A DNA stretch of 64,000 nucleotides from assembly GCA_026315105.1 (NCBI GenBank), contig CM048751.1:336628649-336692648 (forward strand), given 5' to 3'. Position 1 is the first letter of the stretch; every line of letters starts with the position of its first letter. Shown here one piece after another: positions 11,241 to 22,765 of the stretch. The notes below the pieces were generated by a model, which did no database searches, was not told where the DNA came from, and saw only the letters and a list, made by a program, of their open reading frames with translations. The translations under genes were made by a program, and so were the position numbers. The stretch is from Locusta migratoria (lineage: Eukaryota; Arthropoda; Insecta; Orthoptera; Acrididae).

Positions 11241-13146
11241 TATACCAAAATGACCCCAGGCTAAGTGAGTGTGATTTATGAGTGTCTCAACATGTGTCTT
11301 TGATATACACACGCTCCAGTTCTGGCTATTATCTTGCTTCCTGTGGAAAAGAATGTTTTGATGAAGTGTATAATGTTGTGACAATTTATGCTGTGGGTTT
11401 TGTTTTAAAATGTCTATTATGCCTTTCCATTGTGTGTCATCGTTTTGTAACTGTATCATGTTCTTGCACATCTCAAGATAATATTTTCTATGCACTTGAT
11501 CCTTCATAAGTAATACAGGAAAATTTGTAATCTGTTCTACTAGTTCAGCAAATTCTGGTAGTCCTTGTGGAAGTCTACTAAGGGCATCAGCTACAATGTT
11601 TTCGCTACCTTTAATGTACAGTATTTCAAAGTCATATTCTTGCAGAACCATACACCATCGGGTTAATCTTTGATGCATGTGTTTGCAGGTTAGAAGAAAA
11701 CTTAGGGCTTTGTGATCACACAGTACCTTAACATGATTCCCATAGACATAATAATGAAATTTCTTGAATGCAAAAATAACAGCAAGTGCTTCAAGCTCTG
11801 TGGTGGAATATGATCTTTCACATTCTGTCAGTACTCTGCTAGCAAAACTGATAGGTTTAATTTCTATTTTGCCATTTATGTTCTCTGTTTGGAACAAAAA
11901 TGCGCCAAGGCCTATGCAGGATGCATCAGAATCTATATAAAAGTGTTTGGACATATCAGGATGACTAAGGAAATTACATTGTACAAGTGCTTGTTTCAAA
12001 GAATCGAAAACTACCTGGCATTGAGTGGTCCACACCCAAGTGGTGTTTTTCTTTAATAAATGTAGCAAGTCACTGTTATTCAACAATTGATTTGGTACGA
12101 ACTTACGAAAGAAGGAAATTACCCCCATGAATGCTTTTAATTGTCTTTTTCTCGTTGGTGTATGAAGGTGTTGTATGACCTTAATCTTCTCCGGATCAGG
12201 TGTTATGCCTGTCGGTGTGATAATGTGTCCCAGGAACTTTACTTTTTCTTTTACAAGCTTGGATTTCTCTAAGTTAGCAGTAACTTCTGCATTCTGAAAT
12301 CTTTGTAGTACAGTGGATACAATTTCTAAATGTTCTTCCCATGTTTGAGTTGCAATTAATATGTCGTCAACATATACATTGACTTTATCAAGTAGATCTG
12401 GTCCTAGAACTGTGTCTAAGGCTGTAATGAATACCCCGGAACTTACATTAAGCCCGAATGGAAGAACTTTAAATTGGTATGTTCTACCTGCAAAAATAAA
12501 TGCTGTATACTTTCTACTATCTTCGTCTAAAGCAACCTGCCAAAAGGATGCACGAATGTCTATAGTAGTAAGATACTTTACTTTGTGGAACTTTTGCAAT
12601 TGTTCATCAAGCACTTCAGGGCGTGTGCGTACTGGTATTAGAATCTTATTTATCATTCTGGCATCGAGCACCAATCTTACACCTCCTCCTTCTTTAGAAA
12701 CAGCCGATAATGGACTTGAGTACGGTGACAAAGATGTTTCAATGATTCCCCATGCTAACATTTTCTTTATCTCTTTTTTAACCTCCTCACTCCTTGACCA
12801 TGGAATGGAATAGGTTCGGCAACAATAAGTTAAGTGAGGTGCCACATTCATATGATAAACGTATCCCTTTTATGACACCAGGTTTTGTAGAGAAAACATC
12901 TATAAAATTAACTAAAAGATTGTATAAATCTGTTTTCTGTTCATTAGATAGGTAACTACTTTCTGAATCCTTCTCCTTCAACTGATCTATCGTAGGAATG
13001 TCTTCTTCTAAATTTATTGACACAGTATCTGTTGGATTTAAACCTGTCATAGGATCCTCTTCCTGGCACATACATAATTCTACATTCGTTAACTTGATAT
13101 TAACCTTGTTACACAACTTACTGTCTGTGCTATGGGTCCGTAGCAA
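11175..13146 (-). CDS. pol: gypsy reverse transcriptase and RNase H
   Basis: The main frame (11175-12851, 558 codons) holds the RT palm: TIDIRASFWQ at residues 96-105, LPFGL at 130-134 and the catalytic YVDD at 160-163. RNase H follows, with the DSDAS active-site start, ELEALAV, a CDHKAL block and the ADALSRLPQ linker. The N-terminal connecting part continues upstream in a second frame (12787-13146), so one frameshift separates them near 12800-12850. The enzyme copies genomic RNA into DNA from the tRNA primer. All catalytic residues I can check are present, so this is the best-preserved part of the element. Confidence 0.9.
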
Positions 13147-13148
13147 AT

Positions 13149-13652
13149 CTATATATAAAGTCTTCCCCTCAATCTCAACAATACACTTTCCTTGCGAAGG
13201 TCAACTACAGCGTTGCCTTGCCTTAAAAATTGCATACCTAAAATACATCCTACTGACAATCCATTTACAACGAGAAACGAACATTCCACTGTGCCGTTCT
13301 CAAAATAAACCTCCAACAACACTTGCTTTTGTATTCTTTGCACACGAGACCCAATTGCACTCGAGACTACGCAATTTTGAACAGGTAAAGTAGATACCTT
13401 GACCTCTTGCTTAATTCTGTTAAATAAATCTTCACTAATTACATTCATACTAGCACCTGTGTCAATAATAACGAAAGTTGAAATTCCCGCGATTCTAGCT
13501 AATACAGCTGCTTGGATTATATCTTTACTATTTTTGTGCGGACAAGGTTTTTCTTTTATCCGTTCATTTCTTATGTCCCTTCCTTCGTTATACCTTAAGA
13601 ACAAAATTCTACCATACTTATTGTGGTCGCCCCCATTCCCCTCCGCGGCCAA
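13149..13652 (-). CDS. retroelement aspartic protease
   Basis: A frame of 167 codons with the catalytic motif DTGAS at residues 64-68, preceded by a hydrophobic FVII strand. The C-terminal half has the flap-side and dimer pattern (GCILGMQFLRQGNAVVDL) typical of gypsy proteases. It lies directly between gag and RT on the same strand. It is expected to cleave the Gag-Pol polyprotein. Confidence 0.85.
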   Translation of the reverse strand: MAAEGNGGDHNKYGRILFLRYNEGRDIRNERIKEKPCPHKNSKDIIQAAVLARIAGISTFVIIDTGASMNVISEDLFNRIKQEVKVSTLPVQNCVVSSAIGSRVQRIQKQVLLEVYFENGTVECSFLVVNGLSVGCILGMQFLRQGNAVVDLRKESVLLRLRGRLYI

Positions 13653-13678
13653 TATTCGGGGGCCAAATACGAGCGCCT

Positions 13679-15802
13679 CTAGTTTGACGCTTGTTCGGTA
13701 GGCGGAGATGCCTCGTTTGATTCTATCACCCCCACAATTCGTATCGGTTCAATATCATCTTGTTGTCGGGTTTGGTTCAAGTTCTGACTACTTGTCGGTT
13801 GTTCATGCATTGTTTGTACATGATTCCACGACTGTGGCCCCCTGAAATGACCTTTCCATGTATTATTTTGATATTTTCCATTATTATAGTTTCCGTTATG
13901 GTTTTGATTACCTTGCCTTGGCTGGTTGTAACCCGGATGGTATCTATTGTCAAATGTGCGTTTTATAAGCAAAGCGCCGTTATGACCATTATGGCATTTC
14001 CATTGCTTCGGTTAATCCTGTTACTATTATTCGCTCTGTTGAACATATTGCCATTATTCCCTGATTGGTTTTGTGTGTTTGAATTATTATTATTCCCGTT
14101 ATTATGATTTGTGTTGTTATTGTTGGTTCCGTTGTTACCTATACGTTGTTTTTCGTAGACACTATCTACTTCATCAACGACTGACAAAAATTCTTTCAGA
14201 TCTTACAGTGGTGCTCTTATAAGCCAAGGTCTTATTTCTGTGGGGCCACGCTCCTTCAGAATCCCGAGCACATTACAAGTTGCCATTGTCTGCTCAAGAT
14301 ATCTGACCTTGTTCACATATCTTTCAATATATATCTTCGTAATGACTCGTTTCTTGGGTTGTACGTTGGCGGATTGTAAACTTGCCTACGAACTTTAGCT
14401 TGGTCATTCGCAGACCAAAATTCGGACAAAAATGCTCTTTCAAATTCTTCATAAGTGTCACATGTATCTGTATTTTCAGGTGCCCAGTCTGTGGCTCCAC
14501 CTTGTATATAGGCTGCCACAAACACAATTTTCTGTTTATCTGTCCAGTTAAATGGTAAAACACCACGAAATGCTTTGATAAATGCTTATGGATGTGGCGA
14601 TTTCTTTTCAGGGCGAAATATCTGAAACGGTCTATTTTGAAACTGGGTTTGTTCGGTTATTACATTTGTAAGACATTTAGTAGCTTCTGCTATATCACCT
14701 TGTGGAGTTAAATTTCGTGGTGTCGAGTTTCCGCTATAACATGGATAAGCCTCAGGCAATCTGTTTGTAGCATTTTCGTCTAAACTTGTTGGTGAGTTTT
14801 GTACTTCTGCTCGACCGAATCTTACTTTTTCGAACTCCTTTTTTAAATTTGTTATCTGTGTGCTTAATTCAGAACGCCAAGATGGTATTTCGTTCTGAAT
14901 GATACTTTTTATTTCACCTAACTCTGTACGTAAAGTGTTGCCGGCATCTGTTCCCGGCTCCGATACGATTTCTGATGCTATTGAACGAACGGCTACACGA
15001 ATTTCTGCTTCTGCTTTGTTCGTTATTTCCGTATTTTTTCTATCTGTCCACTCCGAGAAATCCTTCATATATTCTTTTTCTTTTCGGAGAAATTGCTGTG
15101 TAATTGTCCGCTCTGTGGATATTGTAAGATCATTTACTTGTTGAGAAAGATCAATAATTTTTGTTTGCAAATGTGTTTGTGTATCTTTTACTTCCGATAC
15201 CTCTTCGGTTAATCGAGTGACACTTTCCGATATTTCTTTGTATGGATCGATAATGGTTGCTATTTCTGATCTAATATTAGTTAACTCCTCTTGTATGTAT
15301 GTCTGAATATTATTTATTGTGTTTGTCAATGTGGAATTTAATTCTCGTTTTATGTGTTGGTACTGATTAGCCAAATTGGCTTTAACTTCAGTCGTAAACT
15401 TATTCAGCATTTCATCCTGTGAAAAAATCTTTCGTCTAATTGTTTCTGTGTGTTTTCTATATGCGTACGAAAATCGGATCTTATTTCCGCAAAATTTTTA
15501 TCAGTGTTTTGTTCTATGTGTTTTTGATTATCTGCGAACATTTTTGCAATTTGAGCTAACATTGCCTCATTAGACAATGGAGCTTGCCTAACTTCAATTT
15601 CAGTTACGGACTCCCTAGTAGGATTTTCGGTTGTGGTACCCCTGTCTACATTAATCTCGTTTCCCGCACTTTCCTGCATGCTGCTAGTCGTCGGATCAGC
15701 ACTTTGGCTGGTATCGACAATATTCTGATCGCTATTCTGTGTTGATTGCCTCATTTCTAATTTAAATGCTAGTCTAGTTTTTACCATAATTTGCTTACGC
15801 AA
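13679..15802 (-). pseudogene. gag: gypsy gag, long coiled-coil type, broken
   Basis: The N-terminal part (15404-15802, then 14586-15410 after a one-base slip at a T-run near 15420) is polar and heptad-like, predicting a long coiled coil. A capsid-like segment follows (14190-14580) with the GGATDWAPEN and FLSEFW blocks common in arthropod gag. It is in frame with the preceding segment except for one TAA at 14586-14588, and slips frame again near 14325. The C-terminal portion (13679-14187) is extremely Asn/Gly/Gln-rich. I see no CCHC zinc knuckle, so nucleic-acid binding may rest on the basic Asn-rich tail. Coding continuity is lost in at least three places. Confidence 0.75.
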
Positions 15803-15881
15803 AATTAAATGAGGCTAGTACTGCCCCCAGATCTAACAATTATTTCACCACAGTTAACTGATATCTTCACACGGTACAATA

Positions 15882-15884
<3 letters not shown>

Positions 15885-15977
<93 letters not shown>
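15885..15977. repeat. compound (CA)n(TA)n microsatellite
   Basis: ACACAC repeats run straight into a TATATA run of about 60 bases in the untranslated leader of the gypsy element. Confidence 0.95.
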
Positions 15978-15979
<2 letters not shown>

Positions 15980-16355
15980 AATTTACTAAGTCACAAGAAA
16001 GACATTCAACAATACAATAGTTCATAAACAGAGCGCGTCCATCTTTTGATATGAGCGGCAGAAGCCATCTCTGACAACCTTTGCATTAGAAGTTAAATTG
16101 CTATAAATAAAAATTTTCAGAGTATTAAAACTTTAATTACTCATGAGCAAACTGATATTTCCCGCAGAAAGTTGTCACACATAACCACTGAAATATTCGT
16201 AACTAGTGTTCCTTACCTTATCTTTACTGCAAGTCCTTTTTTCGGGAAATGGTCGTTCTTTTTTTTCAAAATTCGGTTCAGTCTTATGATTACTTTTCAT
16301 ATATCTCGTTCATTTATAGAGCATGAAACAAGAACAAATGTCCAAATTAGATCGC

Positions 16356-16386
<31 letters not shown>

Positions 16387-16394
16387 CAATCGAG

Positions 16395-16412
16395 GCCCCA
16401 CGTTGGGCGCCA
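16395..16412 (-). promoter_or_regulatory. primer binding site, tRNA-Lys1,2 type
   Basis: The minus strand reads TGGCGCCCAACGTGGGGC immediately after the 5' LTR. This equals the complement of the 3' end of animal tRNA-Lys1,2, known as the primer of several retroviruses. It fixes the inner edge of the 5' LTR at 16413. Confidence 0.85.
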
Positions 16413-17457
16413 AATTTAAACATTTCTCCCTTTTTTTATTTAAATTTAAATTTTTAAGTCAGTATAAATTTTTGCAAGTTAATGTGAGTACAAAATAGAA
16501 TAACTGTAAGGAGTGGTTGGGAGAAATATTTCAATACTGGTTATGTAGCAAAGCCATCTATCTATTGAAATGAATCTACTATGCTGTACTTTTAAAGAAA
16601 TTAATGAGCTACGCACCAAGAAAGTAGTTAAAATCCTTTTCTAACCTGGCTGATACTGATAAGCAACGTGAACCTAACTGTTGGAGACATTATCACTATT
16701 GCTGATTTTGTAACTAAGTTTGCGGCTTGTTGATCTGTTACTAATCGAAAATGGCAAGTCGCTCGTAATCTCAGGATCGCAGTTAGAATAATTATTTAAT
16801 AAAAGAACGTGATAAAAATGGGTCCTATGGTACACATCTCCAACAATTAGATTCGTAAATCAGTATAATTCATTATTCCTTTCTCCTGAAAAATAAATTG
16901 CAATATACAGTTAAATGAAAAATGTGAAAGGAAAAAATAAGGTTCCAATCTCAGTACAAATAAGTACTCGGACTAATTTCGATAAATTATTATTGAAATA
17001 AATGAAGCATGTCTACATATACATCACATTCAAAATTCAGTTACCTTTGTGATTCTGATTAAATTCATACAGTCAGGATCTGGTCATAAATTCAATACAT
17101 CATTTCAATTACAACTTTCTCATTGAGATATATCGTACAGACATTTTCACAATTCATCAGGTCATACAAGCGTAATATGGAAGAGAAGTTTTCTAGACGA
17201 GAGTATAATGCAGAAGAGAAAAGTGGCGTCACTACTCCTTTCTTTTATTTATAAAAAAGAATAGTTAAATCTATGTATTATTCTAATTGCTTCTTGTTCA
17301 GAGTTAGTATTTGACTTAAGTTTTTCAAAGAATATATTGTGTCTCTAAGAATTTAGTGACACATTGAAAATGTTACAAAATTACAAGAAAAAATATACAA
17401 ATATAAGCATAATTAATTTAAATATTGTTTTGTATGTGGAGGCGCATGTAACACTAC
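16413..17457 (-). repeat. 5' LTR of gypsy element
   Basis: Direct repeat of 4898-5954, bounded inside by the PBS. The outer end shares GTAGTGTTAC (minus strand) with the 3' LTR. It should contain the promoter for the element, but I see no strong TATA signal to mark. Confidence 0.9.
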
Positions 17458-18640
17458 TTGGTGCAGTCTTCCGTTAAAATGAAAAGTAGCTGTTTTAAAG
17501 AGTTGAAAGTAGCATGATGCTTGTGTAACTACAAAGCGGTCAGAGAAGTTAACACTTCTGTGCAGTATGTCTAATATATTTATTCTGTGCTAAGGAGTCT
17601 TGATATTCTTAGTGTCATAAATAAAATTCTTCTAAGAGGTATGACTGAAGAAAGTCACGTTATATGGTAGCAAAGAAATAAATGTCTCAATAATTTTCTA
17701 AACATTTTCACTGTGAAAATACATTTTTGTTTGCAGGAGGAACGCTCATCGAACTATTCTGTAGTAAGATCAAATTACTATACTGCTCTTCAGCTTGCAT
17801 AAGGTTGTGACTTTCCGCTGATTTTTGCGTTATGTTCACAATGTGAAAACTTGTCTACAACTAGAAGCGTGAAGTTTGCGCAATTAGTCTCATTGCAAAA
17901 TGAATTTCGTAGTCCAGGTTTTCTATGGAAATTTGCAGCTACGATTATGTCGATGTTTAGATTTGAATCTACATGCTGCCTTTGTTACGCAAAGTACTGA
18001 CTTCACATATAGGATCTCACTGGCAGATTTCAACTTAAGAGCTTGTATTCGAATTATCATTTCTGGAATAGTGGTATCAGACATTGATCCTTTAGTGAAA
18101 AGGGAAACAATATAAATTGATATTCTGTGTTTTTAAGTATTTAAATAAAATTACAAAGAAATATAAATTTTTGAATTTAAATTTCGTCCTAAAACGGCAA
18201 TTATCATAAGGCATTAACAGTCGTAAGAAATACCATCTTGGCTACCGCCTGATCTTTGCACCATCATAACATTAGAAAAATTATGAATTTTATTATCAGT
18301 TGTCATTATGCTGAATTTCATTGCCAGTTCTGATTACCACAGCAGTCGTAACAAGTAATTTTGTCGCAGAACGCGTTAATGAGCCACGTTGAAGCAATGC
18401 ATGGTTGTGTACTTTAACTTTTTTTCTATAGGAAAGATACGCATACAGATCTGTATCTTCAAGCAGAAAGTTGTCATCATCCTGCTCAAATGATGTACTG
18501 AGAACATTAATACATAGGGCACATATGATTTCTGATGCAGAGAACCTACCATCTGAGTTGGCAGATCTACAACTTGTGTTCAAATAAAATGGTTATTCTG
18601 TACATCAGATTCGGAAAGCAATGAGCAAGTACCAACTGAA
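17458..18640. other. spacer, nothing recognised
   Basis: Non-repetitive AT-rich sequence. Frames at 17900-18115 and 18296-18583 lack domain signals. Confidence 0.5.
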
Positions 18641-18654
18641 ACAACCAAAGCAGA

Positions 18655-19299
18655 GTGATGATACTTCTGCATCTACAAAATCATTGGTCTTCTTGTAATG
18701 TAACATCAAAAATTGCCAGAATTTTAAAGAAACATCAGATTGAGGTGATTTTCCGTCCGCCAGCCAAAACAGCAGCATTGATAGGTTCCGTCAAAGATGA
18801 TCTTGGACTGCGTAAGACGGGTGTTTATAGAATTAGTTGTGAATGCGGCCTGGCATACATAGGACAAAATACAAGAACAGTGTCAGATCGTTGTGCTGAA
18901 TTTGAGAGACACACACGCCTTCTGCAACCAGATAAGTCTACCATTGCTGAGCATTGTTTCTCAACCGGACACAAAATGGATTACACAAGTACTAAGATTT
19001 TAGCTCAGACTTCAACTTTTTGGCAGTCTGTAATGCGTGACTCAGTTGAAATTAAACTGGCAGAAGGACTTATTAATAGAGACAGTGCCTTTCAGCTGAT
19101 TAAAGCTTGGGTACCAGTAATTTCAGTTTTAAGAACGCAAAGATCACATCGTCTAATATGTAAAGCAGAGTGTCCGTATGTTTGTACGTGTTGCATACAA
19201 ATCTACAGTTTGGTTACACACTTTATGACATTTTGTACACGTAAGCTTCAATCCATGAGGACGGTCGCCTCAAATGTAAGAATCACATACGATATATAG
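18655..19299 (+). CDS. Penelope-like element C-terminus, GIY-YIG endonuclease (copy 1)
   Basis: An open frame of 214 codons. After a PLE linker (FRPPAKTAALIGSVKDDLGL) comes a GIY-YIG nuclease core: GVYRI, CECG, AYIGQ, a conserved His-containing HCFSTGHKMDY and the WQSVMRDSVEIKLAE helix, in the order seen in Penelope-family endonucleases. The reverse transcriptase half is absent, so this is a 5'-truncated copy. The expected arginine after YIG is displaced (RTVSDRCAE). The frame is open to the natural C-terminus, suggesting a fairly young insertion. The non-coding tail runs to about 19900. Confidence 0.85.
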   Translation: MMILLHLQNHWSSCNVTSKIARILKKHQIEVIFRPPAKTAALIGSVKDDLGLRKTGVYRISCECGLAYIGQNTRTVSDRCAEFERHTRLLQPDKSTIAEHCFSTGHKMDYTSTKILAQTSTFWQSVMRDSVEIKLAEGLINRDSAFQLIKAWVPVISVLRTQRSHRLICKAECPYVCTCCIQIYSLVTHFMTFCTRKLQSMRTVASNVRITYDI

Positions 19300-19905
19300 T
19301 TCACGAGATATGACGTCATAAACAATGAGATGCGCGAAAAACTGCATTTTGCGACAATACTGCTCATTTTCTCCTAAACCATTGGACAGATTTCAACCAA
19401 ATTTGGTACACATATTCCATACCGTGAGGTAACAATACCGTGAGGTAACAATTGGTTAAGAATCACATGCGGCACATGGTTCAATAGATATTACGTCATA
19501 ACCAATAGAAATCGCAAAAAATGCCATATAATGCGACGAAACATTCGAAATACACTGTATAAGAATGACAGTACTTAGCGACTTGCAACAAACTTTTAAC
19601 ATAATTTCAAACCTTTATTAAACTGTTTCTTGCTGGAAACCATAGTAAAATGATTAAAGGAAAAAAGTTTCTCGCTTACTACTTTTCCGCTGTTTATGGA
19701 GTAAAACTACGGATCTCGGTATGACGTTACAATTTATAATTTGAACACTACAAATTGTAGCTACAGGAAATTTTACAGACAGTATACACATATATAATTG
19801 AATGTACCTTCGAAATTGTATCACAGTACGACACGTACTTCATGAAATATGAGCACATAAACAGTAACGTTTACGGAAAATCACCCCATCACGCACAAAG
19901 TTTTA
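19300..19905 (+). mobile_element. PLE 3' non-coding tail (copy 1)
   Basis: Follows the GIY-YIG frame and is nearly the same as 23955-24405. It contains a TATGACGTCATAA palindrome. A 16-bp direct duplication around ATACCGTGAGGTAACA (about 19418-19450) is absent from copy 2. Blocks past 19750 match the diverged minus copy at 4115-4790. Confidence 0.75.
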
Positions 19906-19907
19906 AT

Positions 19908-20159
19908 CTAGAGTGAAACGTTCACTCTGCAGCGGAGAGTGCGCTGATATGAAACTTCCTGGCAGATTAAAATTGTGTGCCGGAACCGGGACTCGAACCT
20001 GGGACCTTTGCCTTTCGCGGGTAAGCACACTACCGTGCTATCCCTACACGACTCACGATGCCGCCTCACAACTTTACTTCCGGCAGTACCTCGCCTCCTA
20101 CTTTCCAAACTTCACAGAAGCTCTCCTGAGAAACATGCAAGACCAGCACTCCTGAAGTT
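19908..20159 (-). repeat. SINE-B, long tRNA-derived element
   Basis: Reverse-oriented. The central tRNA-like part has B-box GGTTCGAGTCCCGG and an anticodon-arm-like CCCGCGAAAGG. It is flanked by the family's characteristic AAACTTCCTGGCAGATTAAAA end and the GTAAAGTTGTGAGG segment. The same family occurs at 39901-40391 and 63179-63700. Confidence 0.85.
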
Positions 20160-20200
20160 GTGAGGCGACATCGTGAGTCGTGTCGGGATAGCTCAGCACT
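20153..20200 (+). repeat. SINE-B partial, plus strand
   Basis: AGTTGTGAGGCGACATCGTGAG and GGGATAGCTCAGC repeat the neighbouring reverse copy in the opposite orientation, giving a tail-adjacent inverted pair. It breaks off at the A-box. Confidence 0.7.
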
Positions 20201-20648
20201 AACACTAAGTGAACTAGGCGAGATTCCAGTGGCTGCTGGTCGTGGGTTCCGTGACCGACTGTCTGGGCTCAACCAGCATGTGTGGCTGGTTAAGTCCGTA
20301 GCAAACAGACCGCTGCTGTCCGTGGTGACCGTAGGCTTGTTCGTGCGTGTTGTCGTAGTTGTTGCGAGTTGCGGCGCCTGTTAGACATCGTTGCTGTGCT
20401 GGTTGATGGGCAGTCAATATGATAAGATACCACATTTTCAACATATTTTCTACACACATTCAAACATTCTCTTCTTCACAAGCTTCGAAATCGTTTCTTC
20501 ATAAATCTCTGCCGCCTGTAGGGGCAACGTCTACTTTTTGAGCTCCTCATACGTTTGAAACGTTGCTATCCAAGCCATTTCTTCTGGACAGAAAAGATGG
20601 CATTGGGTAGTAGCGAAATCAGGGCTATAATGTGGATATAGGAACCAC
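20201..20648. other. spacer, nothing recognised
   Basis: Moderately GC-rich to 20390, then AT-rich. No supported coding or RNA feature. Confidence 0.45.
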
Positions 20649-20650
20649 TA

Positions 20651-21528
20651 GGGGAAGGTCGGGTAAATTGACAAGGAGTCTAAGATGCCGAATTTTGAAT
20701 TTCTCAGATAAATCTACAGATTGTTTAACGTGCACTATGGTACCGCTTTCTGAGCAGTCGTGTCTCTTGAAATAGAAATGCTCGATCATTTTGTTTTGTT
20801 GAAAACAAAGGCTAGGAAGTGGATGCTATTTTTGTTACAATTTTTCCTGCGGTTTAAATAAGTTTCATGCAAGTAATAATTGTTTATTAATGAATATCAG
20901 TTGTTTCGCCTTAAACCTTGTGGATTTACTGATGTTTTAATAACGGTTTAATGAATTTATTGTTTAAGACTGCATGCATGTCTGAATCCAAAATGTCGAC
21001 TGCGGTTAAGATGACGAATTATGCAGGTCATAAGGAAGACAGGGTGACAGAAATGGAGCAAGGAATCATTGAAAGAGGCAATGCAGCGTGTGAGAAATGG
21101 TAAGCTTGTTAAAGGCGCCGCTAGGAAGTTCAACTTCCCTGAAGCTACTTGAGGTCACTATGTAAAAAAAAAAAGAACATGTCGATGAAATAGGCTCTGC
21201 TCAGTGTACGGGAATAAATTACAGGGATGCAGACGAGAAATGTTATGTCTGTGTCTCTTTTGATAAGTAGATAAGCATCAATAAAAGTCTTGTTTTCTAA
21301 ATAAAATGTTCATTTCGTCATCTTACCCTACCTGTAGGGCAAATCGACGAATTGTACTGTCACTAACAAAAACAGGTCTAGCTAAATAATCTTCCGTCTT
21401 AGGAAACTTTTAAGAGCTTTATTACAAAGATGATACATGAGGCAATTGTATTTCCATAAATAAAATATCTGATTTCGACGTAGAGCCAGAAAAAAACGTT
21501 ACTGTCGTTATCTTACCCGACTTTCCCT
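20651..21528 (+). mobile_element. pogo-like transposon, internally deleted
   Basis: The terminal inverted repeats GGGGAAGGTCGGGTAA (20651-20666) and TTACCCGACTTTCCCT (21513-21528) match at 14 of 16 positions. TA dinucleotides flank both ends (20649-20650, 21529-21530), the target duplication expected for Tc1/mariner/pogo elements. The 878-bp interior retains only the start of a transposase, so this is a deletion derivative moved in trans. Confidence 0.8.
21054..21173 (+). pseudogene. pogo-type transposase N-terminus (psq HTH)
   Basis: Reads WSKESLKEAMQRVRNGKL then AARKFNFPEAT, a stop, and GHYVKKK. This is the pipsqueak-type helix-turn-helix that begins pogo-family transposases. The DDE catalytic domain is missing. 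Confidence 0.75.
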
Positions 21529-21659
21529 TACTCAAGATTTATTGTAGAAATATTGCAAATGGAGTACATGAAGTGATTACATTTACATATCAATAACTCA
21601 AGGAGAGCTGAGGTACCAGGTGTTGATCCATACTCAAACACCATATTAGTTTCTTCATA

Positions 21660-22765
21660 TACAGCTACATACATACTATGTAAATCACATTTAAGTGCCT
21701 AGCAGAGGGTTCATTAACCACTTTCATAACTTTTATCTACCGTTCCGTTCTCTAATTGCGCACGGGAAGAAAGAACACCTAAATGGTTCCGTTTTCGATC
21801 TGATTGCTCTTATTTTATTGGGATGGTCATGTCTCCCTAAGTAGGTGGGTGCTACCAAAATATTTTCACATTCAGAAGTAAAAGTCGGTGATTGAAACTT
21901 CGCAAACAGACCACGCCGAAATGAATAACGTCTTTCTTTTAATGATTTCCACCTCAATTCGTGCAACATTTCCCCCCGTAATGTGATAAAACAAAACGAG
22001 CTGCCCTTCTCTGAACCTTCTCAATATATTCCGTCAGTCCCACCTCCCACCTGGTGATGGTCCCACGATGGGCAACAGTACTCCAGGAGAGGACACACAA
22101 GTGTGATGTAGGCAGTCTGGTGGAGCTGGTGCATCTTCGAAGCGTTCTGCCAATGAAACCTAATCTTTGGTTCACCTTCCCCACAATATTTTCTGTGTGT
22201 TGTCTCCAGTCTAAGTTGTTCGTAATTGTAACTCCTGGGTATTTAGTAGAATTTACGACCTGAAACTTTGGCTGATTTATCGTGTAATGGAAGTTCAGCG
22301 GATTTCTTTTAGTGGTCATGTGTATTACTTCACACTTTTCTTTATTTAGTGTCAATTGCCAATTTTCGCACCGTGTAGAAATTTTGTCTAAATCACTTTG
22401 CAGTTGCTTTTGATCCTCTGTTGACTTCACTAACCGCGAATAGTCTACGGGAGCTATTCAGATTGTCTCCTAAATCGTTTATAAACACGCGGAAGAGTAG
22501 GGGACCTATAACGCTTCCCTGTGGAATGCCAGATATCACTTTTGTTTTACTCGATGACTTACCGTCAATTACAACGAACTGTGTTCTTTCTGATAGGAAA
22601 TAGTGAATCCAATCGCACAATTGGGGAGATATTCCATAAGCACGCAATTTCATAAGAAGCCGCTTGTGGGGTACAGTGTCAAAAGCCTTCCGGAAATCCA
22701 GAAATATGGAATCGATTTGAGCTCCCTTGTCGATGGCACTTATCATTTCATGTGAATAAAGGTAA
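21660..22765 (-). pseudogene. LINE-B (jockey/CR1-type) 3' half, 5'-truncated
   Basis: The RT fragment shows LDFRKAFDTVPHKRLL, the SERTQFVVIDG block and IPQGSVIGPLLF (22393-22740). A second frame (21954-22430) carries DLDKIS, NWQLTLNKEKCEVIHM and the C-terminal EKVQRRAARFV. The catalytic FADD segment between them is disrupted. The 3' end has the CCTCTGCTAGGCACTTAAAT-type trailer and a TACATACATACT-like tail near 21670. It joins a Tc1 remnant at about 22766. Confidence 0.8.

Larger units (their letters stand above)
4898..17457 (-). mobile_element. Ty3/gypsy-type LTR retrotransposon, ~12.6 kb
   Basis: A complete but decayed element read on the minus strand: 5' LTR (16413-17457), PBS, leader, gag, protease, RT/RNase H, integrase, a 4.3-kb non-pol region containing a THAP-domain gene, polypurine tract and 3' LTR (4898-5954). 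The order protease-RT-RNase H-integrase defines the Ty3/gypsy group. The LTRs differ by scattered substitutions and by a poly-A expansion in the 3' LTR, so the insertion is not very recent. gag and integrase carry stops and frame changes, so it is probably not autonomous. I could not fix a target-site duplication with confidence. Confidence 0.9.

Noticed and set aside
12361..12813. Plus-strand 150-codon frame
   Set aside because: It is the antisense shadow of the RT coding region, whose motifs read on the minus strand.
15809..16027. Open frame with His-Thr and Ile-Tyr repeats
   Set aside because: It is a translation of the CA/TA microsatellite.
4898..17457. Assigning an exact target-site duplication to the gypsy element
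   Set aside because: Outer LTR edges differ by a few bases and the flanking 4-5 bp do not match clearly, so I left it unstated.
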